Position numbers and translations under genes: made by a program | Shown: in pieces, positions 1-13,490 of the stretch | Layout of the letters: each line of letters opens with the position of its first letter | Position numbering within the stretch: position 1 is the stretch's first letter | Notes under the pieces: generated by a model | Databases searched by the model: none | The model's input: only the letters and a program-made list of their open reading frames with translations | What the model was told of the DNA's origin: nothing | Assembly (NCBI RefSeq): GCF_026210795.1 | Contig: NC_089455.1 | Span: forward strand, 3,038,001-3,102,000 | Length of the DNA: 64,000 bases | Direction of reading: 5' to 3' | Origin: Rhizophagus irregularis | Taxonomy: Eukaryota; Glomeromycota; Glomeromycetes; Glomerales; Glomeraceae

Positions 1-81
1 GAAACTTTAGGCTCATCTTTATTTTGTAAAACCTTTTCTTAACGTTGTCTACGTATTACGTACGTTTCTTGAATATATACC

Positions 82-3012
82 ATGAATATTACAGAGGATA
101 AGTGGTCTTTACAACAACAAAATCAAGTTCCTCCTTCACCTCACCATCCTCATCCTGCTATGTCTCCACAAATGAACGGCATGCCACCAGAAAATTTTAT
201 CCAACCCTTTCAATATGACGGTCAACCTCCAAATCAAATGCATCCCCAACAAATGTAAGTAATAGATTGCCATTTATTGTTATAATATCACACCACTTTT
301 TATACGTTTGGTTGGTTACCGCGTATCGTTTTACAGTTATTATTACAACGAGCATAGTATATTAGTACCGCGTTCTATTTTGTACAAAGTATACAAACTG
401 ATTTTGGTTTGTATGCAAGTTAATGGTTTCCCGCCGCGTGTTACCTTACACATACTTTTTACAAAAGTCTTTAGAAACTCTTCGTCCTATAAGCTCTATT
501 CTTTTATTATCCTTCACTTCCTTTCCAGGATTATTTTATTTAACAAAAAAAAAAATTTTTTTTTTTGGCGGGCAAGGGGTTATATAATATATATATATAT
601 GTACATTTCTCCCTGTAAACAACCATGTTTCCTTTTTTTCCCAGCCCAGTTTATATTGATACAACACATTCCCAGTTTCAAAGGTAGTCACTGATCTAGG
701 ATATCAATTCATTCTATAATATTAGATGGGATTGATTATTATGCTCTTTTTTTTTTTTTTTTGTTGTGTAATACTGTAAAACGTTGTGGCTGTAAGGTGG
801 TTTACTAGACGTAATATGCTTGTGTGTGGCTGTAAGAATTCAATTGCTGTTGTAAATGGGCTCGCTCGATATCTTATGCACCGCCTCAATCATACCAATT
901 CATTCATTGGTTTTTTTTTTTAAAAAAAAATTTTTTTTCTTTAGAATATAAAATTCTTAATCTGTTTTTTTTTTTATTTATTTATTATATCTTTATAGTT
1001 TTGTTTCAATGTCTACATCCGGTCCACCTCAAACTCCACGACAGAATGGATCCCCAACAAATACTTCATCTTCAACTACACCAACCGTGACTGATCGTAA
1101 AGTCATGGATAATCGACCCGCTTTTACGACAACATCATTTCATGCTGCTCCATTCCAACCAGGAGCAGTAAGAAAACGTAGGGCCGATGCATTAGGTTTT
1201 CCGGTTGATGCTGGTCCATTTTTCTCTCAAACACAACAGCATTATAATGTATATACGATGGATAGAAATAATGGGTAAGTTGGACAAGTGTAACATTTTT
1301 GTAACTCTTTTTTTTTTTTTTACTACCATCTCCTGCATTGTCAATTAACTTTAAATTATTAATTTTTTGATCTCCTCTTTCCCTTATTTCCCTGTCATCC
1401 CTTTCAACCCATGTGAACATATTACATAATTGTTACACAAACAGTCTTAAACTTCGAATTAATTCAAAAGTTGATCGTGGCTTTTTCTTGGCTGATAGTG
1501 ATTGGACATGCTATAGAAGAAATTATTTTCAAATTAGTAGTGCATTCTCTATTCAAGGAATGACACATCCTGTTAATGAAACAGAAGTAGCATGTTTAAT
1601 TGAAGTTGAAGGTCAATTTCATCCAATCAGTCAATTTTTATTAGGAATTACAGCGCGAGTCTCCAATAGTGATAAGAAGATCGAATTAGTACAGCACACA
1701 CCGAAACGTGATAAAGGACCTCAAATGGTTCCAGTACCAAAACCAATTCGTCCAGGTGGCAATTTAAATTTAAGTTCAGTTGGATCCAATTCTAATATTG
1801 TTACATTCGAGCGTATTCAATTTAAGACCGCCACTGCAAATAATGGAAAACGTCGTGCCGCTCAACAATACTATGTGGTCATGGTAGATCTTTATGCTCA
1901 AGTTGACGGATTTGAACAACCTTTCAGAGTTGCTACATCAACTTCGGCTCCATTGGTAGTACGAGGAAGAAGTCCTGGTCATTATGCTGATAATCATGAT
2001 AGGTATAATCCAATGGCAATGAATCCAGCATTCCCAAATGATCGTCATATGGGATTTGCTCACCCTTCAAATCCTAGTGGAGGTCCAGTAATGGCACCAG
2101 ATTTTAGCGGTGGTCCTTTCCCTGGCCCATATGGACAATATACTCAACCTTTTAGTGGTTTTCCACCAGTAACAGCAGGACCAATGAGAAATGACGGGTT
2201 ACTAATGATGCCAAATGGACCAACTCAAGGATTCCATCCTCAACATCCTCATCCTTCTTATATGGTGCCGAGTATCTCAGAAACAGGTGAAAATCCAAAT
2301 CATGAAATGTATGATCCTAATAATATGGTTAACGAATCTCATGATCAAAAATTAAATTCTATGCAACATCAAGGTCAACATCCGCAAATCGATATGCACA
2401 GTATGGAAGGTAAATATTGCAAATATTTAAAATATAATAAAATATATTAAATATATTTTTTAAAAAAATTTTAGTTTTATAAAACTTACTTATAATACTT
2501 TTTAATAATAATTTTTTATAGTTACGACATCTAATGCCCATAATTCAGCATTCACAAGTTTTGAATCCCGTCAGATCCCTACTACAGGAGCCACTAACGT
2601 TTCAGCACCTGGAAGTAAACCTTTTATGAAAATTGAAATTCCACAGTCATCAGAACTTCCCGATCATCCTCTAACCTCACCAGCCTATCATTCACAAGAA
2701 TATGTAGAAGGATTCCAAAATATGTATCATAATGGTCATCCCGCTAATACCGCGTCAGCACATCATGGTGGATATCATTCTGATAGTGAACAACATCATA
2801 GTAATGGATTAACCCATGCAAATGGACGAGGTACTAGAGATGGTTCCGTACAAGATTCTAATAGTCATCATTCCAGTAGCCCACAAATGAATGGAGATAA
2901 GACAGATCATGGTTCAAAATCACCACCAGCAAATGGTAGTAACAATTCTACCACAACGCCAACAACCGAATTAGGAAAAAGTCTTGGCCAATTGAACATG
3001 AAAATGGGATGA
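82..3012 (+). CDS. Ndt80/PhoG-type DNA-binding transcription factor
   Basis: Four exons, 82-254, 999-1274, 1445-2409 and 2522-3012, join in frame (GT-AG borders) into about 634 residues. The first ATG (position 82) begins a Gln/Pro/His-rich leader. An Ndt80-type fold follows at roughly residues 125-327, split by the 1275-1444 intron. Its clearest block reads GFFLADSDWTCYRRNYFQ, which matches the conserved core of the fungal Ndt80/Vib-1/XprG family (related to the animal MYRF DNA-binding domain). The C-terminal half is low-complexity, rich in Pro, His, Gly, Met, Asn and Ser, as expected for an activation region. The family controls meiosis, programmed cell death/heterokaryon incompatibility or nutrient-stress secretion; which applies here cannot be told. 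The first intron is unusually long (744 nt) and full of A/T runs. Family assignment is strong; the exact paralogue is open. Confidence 0.9.
255..998 (+). other. Long first intron of the Ndt80-type gene
   Basis: The intron starts GTAAGT at 255 and ends TTTATAG at 998. At 744 nt it is several times longer than the other introns in the window and is packed with T and A runs, including a perfect T-then-A run near 911-930. Unspliced, the frame stops immediately (ATG TAA at 253-258), so splicing is required to reach the DNA-binding domain from the first ATG. An ATG at 1009 in exon 2 is in frame and could be used by an alternative transcript. Confidence 0.7.
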
Positions 3013-6000
3013 TATAAACGATAAGCTGTAAATTTTCTCCTCTTTTTTTTTTTAAAAAAAAAAAATACCAATCATTGTAAAATAATCGAAATCGAAAGAA
3101 ATAATAATTATGGGACGATTGAGTCTACACACTAAGTCATCATCTATTATGATATATTTTTTTTTTTGTTTTATAGTAAATTTTATTATTTGGTAAGAAG
3201 AATAAATTATGTTGATGACAAATTTCATTTTTTTTCTCTTTGGTAAGGAATAATCTTCCTTACTTTGTATTTAATATTTTTGGGCTTACGGTAATCAAAA
3301 AAAAAAAACCGAAAAACATGAATCTCTTCGGATTAGAATTGTATTGGTTTTTTTTTTGTTATAAAAAAAAAGGGTTTTGGGTTTTCAAATTAGAGAATAG
3401 AAAAAAAAATCACAAAAAAATTATTTTTCGGGTATATTATATATTTTAGTTTTGTACTTTTTATTTTTGCATTATATTTTATTTTATATATATATATAAT
3501 TATTATATCTTAATATTTTTTTTTTTAGTTAGTGCTTTAGTTTATTATTATTTAGTTTATGAAATTTTTTCAATTAAGGATTTTACTCATTTTCGAGTTT
3601 ATTCCGACTTCTTTTTTTACCACCCTTATATTATTCATATTAAGTATTATTACACACTTTTTTTTTCTTTTTTTTTGAATATTATATAAAATACCATATA
3701 AATATTTTTTTTTTCCGTTAGTTTTTTATTATACTTCTTTTTTTTACGATTTTACTACTTTTATTTCTATTACTATATTATTTTTTTTTCTTCATTTTAC
3801 ATCCGTCTCTTTTCTTAATTATATTCATAAAAAAACTAAGGAAAAAAAAATTTAATCCTTTTTTGCAAAAAAAAAAAAAAAAAGATTTTTCGCTTTTTTA
3901 TTCAAATGATAACTTTTTTACGCGTTTTTTTTTTATTGTTTATATATTATAAGTGTCGTGCGACTTTAAAAAATTTATGGCGCCAAAAAAATTTGAGCAA
4001 CATTTAATAAGTCGATCAATTTTGTAAAAAAAAAAACTTTATCATTATTTGAAAATAATGGCGGTTAAAAAAAAGTTTAAACACAGATTCACAAACAACA
4101 TCTGATATCGTGTGCTGTTTTACAAATCTCGCGTAATAATTACCTGTCAAACTTTTTTACTGTTACGTTACCTTTGGTTACTTTTTTTTTTGTAAAAAAT
4201 TTTCACCCTTGTAATAAATTCCGTTTCAAATTATTTACCGGGTAAGCATGTGAGATTGTTAAACTTTCTTTTTTTTTTTTAAAAAAAAAAAAATTAATTA
4301 CCGAATGAACATGTGAGATTGCTAAAACTTTGACTTTAAAAAAAAAAAAAAATTAAATAATAATATTTTTAATATTAAGATGATCATTATTTTTACAAAA
4401 TGTACAGGTTATATTAAATGTTTTTTTTTTCGTTTCATTGACCAAAAAATAAAAATAAAAAATAAAAATAAAAATAAAAAAATAAAAACAAACAAGAATT
4501 TAAGATTAAAATTTTTCCGTGAAATAATAATAATAATAATAAATAAAAAATAAAAAATAAAAAAAAATTTTTTTTTTTTTGTTGTGATCTATTTAGTGAA
4601 TATTCATTCTATGCAATTAGAAGTCTATCTATAGAAGTTTGATACCAATCAAAGTAATAATGCTTAAAAGCCTTAAGTTTCAAAGGGATTTATACGTAAT
4701 ATTGAATATATATATATATCTATCATATATATCGTAATAATCATAATAATAAAATAATATTTATAATAGATAAAGTAACTTGATAAAGTAATAATAATAT
4801 AATATATATTATATATAACGAGTTTTTTTTTAAAAAAAAAACTGCGGGAAATGCGTATATATTTTTTCTTTGTTGTTTTTTTTTAAATCATTATATAAAT
4901 CATTAATATAACAGATAACTGTAAATAAATAAATATAAATATATTATATATCTGATATTATTTTTTTTTTTTTTCACCGATTCCCTGAAACAGGTATAAT
5001 ACATGTACCGGTAAATATATTATATATATTATAATAGTGTTATTAAACTTTATAATACTGTTATACTGTATAAATTTTTTTTTTTACATTATTGTTTCAT
5101 TGTTGTTTCATTAAAAAAGATGTAATGTAAAGTCCTGTAAGTACCGTAAACACTTGATCACTTTATTTTGACATCTTTATTTTGACATTTTTTTTTATAT
5201 TTACTTCGGAGTTTAAGGTAAAAAACGGGAAAATAAAATAAAAAATAAAAATAAATAAATAATAAATAAAACTAAACCTCTTTTTTTTTTTTATTTAAGG
5301 AGAATATTATTTTCCCATTTTCCCATTTTCCCCGTGATTAGAAAACATATTCTAGATCAAAAAAAAAAATCGAAAAAAAAAAAAAAAATTAAACAATGAA
5401 CGTGATAATCTATAAATAGGTCGGTGGTCGGTCAAAAAATTAAATTAAGACCGGGGGGTTTTTTTTTTTACTACGGTAAATCTCAACCTTTTTTTTTTTT
5501 CGTTTTTTTTTTTTTTATTTATATTTCTATTTTATTTTTTTATTTTAATAAAAAAAGTGATTTTAAAGATTTTAAAGATTTTATTTTATTTTTTTAATAT
5601 AAAAGAAAATAATGTTGTTAAAATTAAAGATGATGATTTATTTATATATAATTTTTAAATGTTCTTAAATATTTAAAAAAATGTAAAAAAAATGTTTCTT
5701 TTTTTTTTAGCAGATTTATTTATTTATTTTCGAACATATAGTATTATATTATTCATAAAAATAAAGTCGCTACGTCGCTACTAAATAATAAGTGAGAGGA
5801 GAAAGGTGAGGTATTTTTTTTAAAAAAAATTTTAAATTCAACAAATTCAAGGATTTTTTTTTATTTTATTAAAAAAAAAAAAAAAGAAAGAAAGAAAGAT
5901 CGAGATCGGAAAATATAAAAAAAGATTTTAAAAGAATTATATATATATATATATTTTTTAAAAAAGAAATTACTTTTTAATATTTTTGAGGAGAGGTGAT

Positions 6001-6824
6001 TTTCTTTGTGAATGAAATCGGCTTAGCTTAAGTGGCTAAAATTATCATATTATCAGTTATATATATTATATAATATTATTATTATAGTGGTTTATAGCAG
6101 TTAAATTTTGATTCGGAATTTTTAAATACCCATCAGTTGCTTATATATTGTAAAAAGTAAAAAAATAAATATAAAGACGTTATGCCATATTTACTCTAAA
6201 AAATCAGTATGTTGTAGAAAAAAAAATAGTAAATAGTACATTGTATAAAAAATAGTATATTGTTAGTATATTGTAAAAAAATAGTATATTATATTGTATG
6301 ATATATTGTAAAAAAAATGGTTCAATAAACTAGATAGTGTTATATTTTTATAAATATTTTATAGGAAATATATATAAAACTAATTTTAACCAGGGTGATT
6401 TAACCTGATTATTAGTAATATAATATCCAAATAAATAAAATCTATATAAAGTGAAATGAATAATAACACAAATAATTTTTTTTTTTAAAAAAAAAATAAT
6501 GTAAAATATAAATCTTAAAGGGGTAATTTAACCCAGGTTATTTAACCCAGAGGGCAAGTTAACAGTTAAATGTAAAATTGTTAATTTATAATATTATAAC
6601 TTATAAGAATACCATATTAATTAAATTATATTATATAAAGATTTATTATTTTAGATTTTTATCTTATTAATTTTATATATTAAAATTTTGCTTTTATAAA
6701 TTCTATTATTAATAAAAATAGCAAGTAAAAAAAAAACTAATAATAAAATTATTTTTAAAAAATTAGAGTTTTTAAAAAGATATTTTTTCTAATACTTATA
6801 TCAAATTAAATAAAATATGGATAA
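3013..6824. other. A/T homopolymer-rich intergenic region
   Basis: No coding region is supported. The stretch contains dozens of T or A runs of eight or more bases and several near-perfect T(n)A(n) blocks (about 3042-3065, 4269-4293, 4825-4841, 5813-5828, 6478-6497). It also has AAATA/AATAA microsatellites near 4440-4560 and 5230-5275, and TA runs near 4700 and 5940. Between about 6388 and 6557 a weak inverted pair built on GGGTTAAAT hints at a small decayed repeat. The first part is the 3' UTR of the Ndt80-type gene. Short open frames here are products of the homopolymers. Confidence 0.6.
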
Positions 6825-8535
6825 TAAAGATGCTGCCCAAAACTATTTTTCAGTTTTCAAAATTAAAACTGAAACTAAAACTAAAACTTATTTGAAACTT
6901 CAAAACTATTTTAAAACTCCCAAAATTAGTCTAAAACTTCTGAAACTAGTCTAAAATTCCAGAAACTAGTCCAAAACTTATGCAGATTTTAAAAAAAAGC
7001 TGTTAAAATAAAAAAAAATCATAATAAAAACATTTTTCAACATTTTTTATTAATTAAAAACCTGTATCTATTTTTTTATAGTTCAAAGGTGTCTTTGCAC
7101 CAGGTTTGTTAATGCATTCTCATTGCACTGCGGGGTGGTTGACCTATTTTTTGTATTTTTTGTAATGTAGAATACCTATTTTGTATGAAAATTAAATGTC
7201 ATAATTAATAAACTTTAAATTAAAAAAAAAATCAATTAAAAACTATTACTAAAAAACAGTTTTCTTTCAATAATAGAAAACTATTGTAAAATAATTTTCT
7301 TTAAATTTAAAGAATAAAAACTATTTCAATAGTTTTTTATTAAATAAAATAATAAAAAAATATTTTACAACATTTTTTATTATAATAATTAATAAAAACT
7401 GTTGCAAAATAGTTTTTTTCTTTAAATTAAAAAATAAAAATTATTTGTAATAGTTTTTCATTAAATGTTTCATAACATTTTTTATTACAATAATTAATTC
7501 GTGATCCGTCTTCAAACCAGTGAAATCTACTAATACATTTTGGAAAATTATTTTGCAAATTAATTTAGTGGGAAATTCAGATAAGAGCAATAGATATAAC
7601 ATGCAGGAAATGTAAAATGAACTTACAAATTATTAGAGAAAAGTAGTTTAGAAGAACTGCAAAATTACTAGATACACCACTCAATATAAGCAAAATATAG
7701 CACGACCTGTGTTTAATAGAAATAAATAATTTTAATACTTTTTTTTTGTTTTTTCTTGTTTATAACCTTTAAATAAATTATTTACCAGCAAATAAATAAC
7801 ATTTTAATAAAAAAATATCAATTTTGTGATTGTCACACCTCTTATATTGAATAATTATGGCATTTTTAAAAGCTGGAATTCAGTATTGCTAAAGAAAAAT
7901 TTTTTTAACTAATTGTTCAATGTAAAAATTTTTGATGGATCCTGATTCCCTCGGTTTTAAGCAATTGGTTACACTATTTTTCAGCCAGGTTGTAATACAA
8001 ATTTGGCTGGTTACTTTTTAAGCAATATCGCCAATTTGTATAACAACGTAGCCTTAAATGGCAAATATATGTTGATCAAACTTGTGATATTAATATTTGA
8101 CAATGCAAATTTATCATTCAATATACCCAGAACATTATTATATAACACTTAAAAAAAAAAATTCTAGGTAAATCAGCTCAAAAGCTATTTAAGTGATAAT
8201 TAATTTGCAAAACCAGTTTCCTGAAATTTATTAGTAGTTTTCATTAGTTCGAAGACAGATCCCGAATTAATTTTATTAATTTTGAATTTTTTTTATTAAT
8301 TTTAATTAGTTTTATTAATTTTAAATTAATTACCAGTTTTAGATTAATTTTATAAGTTTTAAATTAGTTTTATCAGTTTTAGATTAGTTTTATCAGTTTC
8401 AGATTAGTTTTACCAGTTTCAGATTAATTTTACCAGTTTTATCAGTTTTGGAAAATAAAAAAATTTCAGAAATAGTTTTACCAAGTTTCAGTTTTAATAG
8501 TTTCAAAAACTACTAAATTTCAGGCAACATCTTTA
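6825..8535. mobile_element. TIR element with subterminal GAAACT-like repeats, non-autonomous
   Basis: The ends are inverted: TAAAGATGCTGCCCAAAAC on the left and, on the other strand, TAAAGATGTTGCCTGAAA from the right. Both ends lead into long mirrored arrays of short motifs, AAAACT/GAAACT on the left (6838-6980) and AGTTTTA/AGTTTCA on the right (8330-8510). The element is flanked by a 6-bp direct repeat, GGATAA (6819-6824 and 8536-8541). No transposase is visible inside; the middle (7000-8270) is A/T-rich with more inverted stretches. It resembles the TAAGGTTGC family at 16881, 19717 and 25284 in end sequence and subterminal design. Confidence 0.7.
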
Positions 8536-8540
8536 GGATA

Positions 8541-8675
8541 AATGCTGGAAAAAAGAACTAAATTGACAAAAAATATATTTTGGATTAGATGATCTTATAA
8601 TCAGATTTATATTTATTTATTTATAAATTTTTTTTTAAAAAAAATTTCAATTTGATCTCTTTTTTCTACACTCAT
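8541..8675. repeat. Short TIR repeat, copy 1 of 2
   Basis: Inverted ends of the type ATGCTGGAAAAAAG...AAATT enclose about 135 bp. A second diverged copy sits at 43074-43207, sharing the left end (TTGGAAAAA, TTAAATTGAC), the middle (AGATTTATATTTATTT) and the right end (TTTCAATTTGAT). The size and inverted ends indicate a MITE. No clear target duplication is visible. Confidence 0.55.
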
Positions 8676-9096
8676 CCTATATATTATTAGTTATTAATTA
8701 TATAATAATAAATACTAGGGTTTTGCAAAATTAAATCAAATTAAATATATAAGTTAATTTGTATTTTATTTAATTTTTTGAATCAGATATTTGATTTGAT
8801 TTGATTAGTTTATTTTAAATTTGAATTTGATTGAATTTGATATGTTTAAATTTGAAATTGATTTGATGTTGTGTAACTTTTTTTAGTATAATTTGCTACC
8901 ATAGCTCCTTTTTAAAAATTAAAAAATTTCTTTTAAATGACTATTAACGTCATTAATTAATACAGATTTTTTGAATAAAGCAGTTATTATATCAGTAATA
9001 ATTTTTTGCAAATTTTTCATTGTCTTTTTTATGTCTAGTTTATTTACATAATTTTAAAAATAAAAGAATTCAAGAACGTGTACATTAAAATTTTAC

Positions 9097-10455
9097 ATAT
9101 AAAGCAAAACTATAAAATATTACATTCAAATTTTGTTTTAGTTCTCCATAGGTAAACTCATTGGAAATTATAGAAAGTATACGTCTTTTTCCATCAGGAG
9201 TTTTTTTGTTGTTAGCAAGTGTACGTTCAAAACACATCACCAAAATGTATGTCTTTGCGTTTGGCGTATTCTTTGGAATACTAGTAAGAAAACCACTTTT
9301 ATATAAAGTAGCAAATGCTACCTTGTCTACTTCTCCATTTGGTGATTTATCCATAATTGACGCTAATAAAAAAATATTTATTTTAGTGTTTGAAGATAAA
9401 AAAAATAACAATAAAAATATCACAAATTTACCGACCTTTGATTCTTCAGATAACTAAGGAGTTATATTTGTTGCATCAATTGCTTTTAGTATAGTTTGCA
9501 ACGCACTTAATTCATGTTCACTAAATTCATATTCTTTTGGATATATAGTATGCAAAGCAGGTTCTAATTCAATTATTGGATTTTCAGTTTTAATTCAACT
9601 TGTAAAAAAATATTTCCAATTAGCATTTGCCAGAATTCTTCTTTTTACATGATAATCAAATAACCTTTCTAAAATATATTCATTATTTCAGTCATTAAGA
9701 GTGCATTGAGTTCGATGCTGCTGAATTAAATTTTTTGTAATTGGATTATCAAGACCATAAAGTTGTGTACCGGTAAATTTTTTCAGTTGTCCTGTTTTTT
9801 CTTACACTTCATCTGGCATTGCGCCTTTAAATTAGTTTATTAAAGCAGATTCTTGGTAAATTTTAACTATGCATTTTTTTCCCTTAATCCGTGATACAAA
9901 AATTGACTGCTTTTTTTCATACATATGAAGAAGGGATGATTGAAAACCTGAACCTGCATAACGCCATTTTTCGCGTGAAGAGGTCCTTATACCATAAATA
10001 AAAATTATACAATTTTCTACATTAACAGTAACGGAAATATGTTAAATATCTTGTTTTAAAATTTCAAGGATATTTTTGTCATTCCAACCCATTGCTTGAT
10101 ACTCTAAATAGCGTGTTGAAGTATTGAAACAGTTTTTATAAACTGTAGAAATAGCCTTTGTAGAACTTAGCTCTGTAACAACATGTAAACCACTTTGACA
10201 ACAATACATTGGCATTAATTTGTTATTACCAGAACCAGTTTGTATAGTTAAAATGAAATCTACTTCGTTAAGACAAACTTTAGTTAGTTGTCCCAGCCTA
10301 ATTGGAAATAAAGTTTCATTTTCGTTTGAAATTATCCACCAATAAAAAGAATAAAATCCATAGTGAAGTTCAGGAACTATAGTAGTATAGTTCCTGGTTT
10401 TATTAAAGTAACACGTAAAGTTTGGGCCATTATGACAGTTTTTAAAGGTTGTCAA
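9097..10455 (-). pseudogene. Decayed gene of unknown family, multiple stops in one frame
   Basis: Read on the minus strand from about 10455, one frame stays coding-like for about 1.1 kb (for example WRYAGSGFQSSLLHMYEKK and LERLFDYHVKRRILANANW) but is broken by at least six in-frame stops. After a probable intron (GTAAATTTGTG...TTATTAG, about 9364-9430) it continues with MDKSPNGEVDKVAFATL, and then an ILSIISNEFTYGEL-like segment. No frameshift is needed across the main block. All stops are of kinds reachable from CAA, CAG, CGA or TGG by a single C-to-T or G-to-A change. I do not recognise the family. It looks like a lineage-specific repeated gene. Confidence 0.55.
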
Positions 10456-10623
10456 CGAGAGATTTAAATTTATTACAACTGGTTATAATGTATCTTATCC
10501 CCAAATTTACTATACACAACCCATATAATCTGATGCTGATCATTCGCGAATCACGACTTAATTATGCATAGTTAAACTTTTTCGCAATATAATAAAGCAT
10601 ATATGTTTTTCACGTACTGTATA

Positions 10624-11145
10624 CAGTCGCCACTGGATATAACGAACCTGCCGTTCTAAGCGTTTTGGTTCAGTATATGGTGAATTCGATATATGATATT
10701 CATATTATATACCGAACTGTTCGGTATATAAATTTTATCTAATTAAATTATAGCAGCATATACTGTAATATTTAAAGTTCGGATGATTACATGACTTACT
10801 ATAACAGATAACACTATGTTTTATTTAAAATTTATGTGTTCATCGATTTTTTAAGTATTTACCAGCTATTCAAATGAAAATTTTATCTGATACTAGCAGA
10901 AATAATTTTTCCGGTAGTCCATTCTTTTATATCACTAATTAAAGTCATGTGATAGTTCGGTATACTAAATATGTAACTGATATACTTGGGCTGGCTAAAA
11001 TAAGTTCAGATGCGGTATATAGTAATTTATTATGTGATTTCGTTATATCCAGTGCAATTAATTATAAAAAAATCGGTTCTGTGAAACTTGGTTCAATACA
11101 ACAAGTTTTCGGTACAAACCGGTTCGTTATAACCAGTGGCGACTG
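10624..11145. mobile_element. pogo/Tc1-like MITE, copy 1
   Basis: Inverted ends CAGTCGCCACTGGATATAAC and its complement at 11127-11145 are flanked by TA on both sides (10622-10623, 11146-11147). The CAGTCG...TATAACGAAC end with a TA target is typical of pogo/Tigger-type elements of the Tc1/mariner superfamily. The element is 522 bp, without transposase. The frame at 10949-11203 is only the repeat read through. A relative lies at 21611-22038. Confidence 0.75.
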
Positions 11146-11204
11146 TACTACAATATATATAATTGGATGGAAGACTATGGATTCTATTACTTCTTTCAAT
11201 TAAT

Positions 11205-12640
11205 TTTCTATACATTGTAATATATCTATTCCCAGAAAGGGTTTTTAGGTTCTTTTTTAAAATTTTTCTAAATGAATCACAAATGCGAGAGCATTACATT
11301 TCTGGTATTTCATGATCACATATTTTTGTTAAAGACCATATTGCATCAACTATTCTTCTATATTTTTCAAAGTTTTCATTACCATAGCTTACATGATATA
11401 GCTTAAAATAGATTCTACTATCTAAATCCATATTAGCGTTTTGCTAGATTATAACAGAATATAATGATTTTATTGATTTATAATATTTTTAGCAATTTTA
11501 ATATATTATATTGATTCTTTATTAACCTATATATACTAGACAATATCACCATTCAAATTTATACAGATTTAACTGGTTAGGAGATTTATAGCAATTTTAC
11601 TGTTTTTTTTATCAATTTATAGTGATTTATAACAGTTTGTAATAACTATATTATAATAAAATATCAGATTCATTTTTATTTGATTACAAGCATATTAGGA
11701 TTTACCGTATATAGCAGACTACAGTACCCAGGTATCTTGCAAAAATCGGGGTTTGACCCTGTACCCTCAGGTACTAAACAAAGCCTAAAAATTCTGTTTT
11801 TTGCAAATATCTCACGATCTACCAGTCCAATTTGAATGATCTTTTTTTATTTTGAAGAGCTTAATGAGAGCTATCAAACAAAAAAAAAGATGGCTCAAAT
11901 CTGATCACCAGATCACGAGATAATTGTAAAATATCCCCCCAGGTACTATACAATTCTATGAAATTTTTCAAGGGGGTACTATGCATAGGAGGATACTATA
12001 GCTCGCGATATATGGTATATAGGATCATATCTCAGGCTAAGCTAATTTTATACTTACATGCATAATGCCTGGCTAAATTGGTTTGTGGCATGATGCATAT
12101 CACATGTATCACCTGCTAGTTTCTTGATAGTTCTAGGAGGATTCCAGAAACTGGTGAGTTTCTATATATAGTGCTTTCAGCTAAATCACGAGATGATCGA
12201 CCAATCAGATTTCACCACTCTTGATCTATTGACATGATAGCTAAGCCACTGTTATTATTGATTAATCATTATATTGATCAATTAATTTGTTTTGCAATGA
12301 TCCTAACACATCACTCGATATTATTTTATAAAACAGACTTTTAGAGAATTTCCTCACCATGTAAAAAAATCAACTATGGAATTCTCTGATACCCTGATAC
12401 CCAACTTCACATTCTTATTGACAAACGAAAACAAAGGAATTTTGAATACCATGCTACCATAAATAAGAAGAAATATCTCTTTTGAAATGATATAGCTGAA
12501 GAAAATACCAATTTTTTCACCAGTGAAGGGTGTTATAAAAAATTCTTAAGTCTTATGAAAGCTTTTTATGTAAGTAGTGTTGGCTAATTGCTTTGCAATT
12601 GCTTGTATTCTATGAAGATCTGTCTGGTTAATATACTTAT
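11205..12640. other. Repeat-rich interval with hairpin core, no gene
   Basis: No intact gene is seen. From about 11720 to 12010 an inverted arrangement is present: GATCTACCAGTCCAATTTGA near 11816 mirrors CTCAAATCTGATCACCAGAT near 11895, with GAGCTTAATGAGAGCT between them. Outside this, GGTACTA and CCCCCC/GGGGG tracts form a wider inverted pair. The core resembles those in the elements at 22.1, 24.3, 25.4 and 41.0 kb. The rest is A/T-rich with no supported feature. Confidence 0.45.
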
Positions 12641-12649
12641 TTTTTTTAG

Positions 12650-13059
12650 ATGACAGATAAATATAAAAAAGGTACTGGAAACAAGGAGCTTAGTTGGGAA
12701 GGAATTTATAAGGAATTCTCTACCAAATTCTGGCTAAAGCCAGGTATATTTACAGAGAAAAATTTTTGAGAGGGTTTTTTATTATTAATAACATATCTGT
12801 TTTTATTTGCCAGAATTACCATTTGATCAAGCAAGCATTCAGAGAACAAGCAGGGTGAGATCATTATCACACTCAACAACCTCTAGATCTGAGAAATCAT
12901 CAGTTATTCGAAGACTCACCTCCAGTGTCAAGACCGGTAACACCTGCATCTTCTAGACCTGTTACTTCCACGCTCCCCTCATTTTCTCAAAACGCGAATG
13001 TAATTACTGTTACCATTAATTACGGTGCCAAAGGAAAGAGTTTAGAAAAAGATGAATAG
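12650..13059 (+). pseudogene. 3' fragment of a hypothetical gene, frameshifted
   Basis: A first exon after TTTTTTTTAG encodes KGTGNKELSWEGIYKEF and ends at a GTATAT donor near 12743. After a TTTGCCAG acceptor the frame continues LPFDQASIQRTSRVRS. Near 12920 the coding sense jumps to another frame (PPVSRPVTPASSRPVTSTLP, then VITVTINYGAKGKSLEKDE and a stop at 13057). One frameshift is therefore needed. No known domain; the end is Ser/Thr/Pro-rich. Probably a copy of a lineage-specific repeated gene. Confidence 0.45.
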
Positions 13060-13339
13060 GGTGTTTTTTATTAGTAATGTAAAGCACTTAGCAACTGTAG
13101 AATAGCATTCTTAATGATCCAGCTGTTTTTTTTACAACTATAGCTATGTTAATAGAAATGTAATTAATAAAAATTAATAAATATTAATATCACTTGTAGA
13201 GCACACAACACTTCAAAGTAAAATATTTATTATATTTTGTAAAGTAATACGTGAGAAAGGGTCGGCCGGCTAAGTAAAAAAATGCGTTTATTTGTGGAAA
13301 TGATAAGCACACATGTCTAGATAATGTTAAAACATGGAA

Positions 13340-13490
13340 AAACTTCGGCAAGTGTGACCAGGCGGTCATAGTAGCCATCAAAATAAAACCATGTCTAAAG
13401 GGTGAGCGTCTTCCTTGGGATTCTTTAGAGGTTAAAAATTGATATTCACCAAAATCGGAAAAATTTGACCATGGCGGTCACACTTGAGTA
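13340..13490. repeat. Small foldback repeat
   Basis: AAGTGTGACC followed by GGCGGTCA near 13350 is mirrored by GGCGGTCACACTT near 13475, giving an inverted pair about 140 bp apart. The middle is not coding. Likely a remnant of a small inverted-repeat element downstream (3') of the CRN-like gene. Confidence 0.35.

Noticed and set aside
308-694. Open frame of 128 codons in the first part of the window
   Set aside because: It lies inside the first intron of the Ndt80-type gene, starts with a non-ATG codon and consists mostly of homopolymer-derived residues.
3240-3449. Lys/Phe-rich open frame after the Ndt80-type gene
   Set aside because: It is made of A and T runs, starts without ATG and shows no domain.
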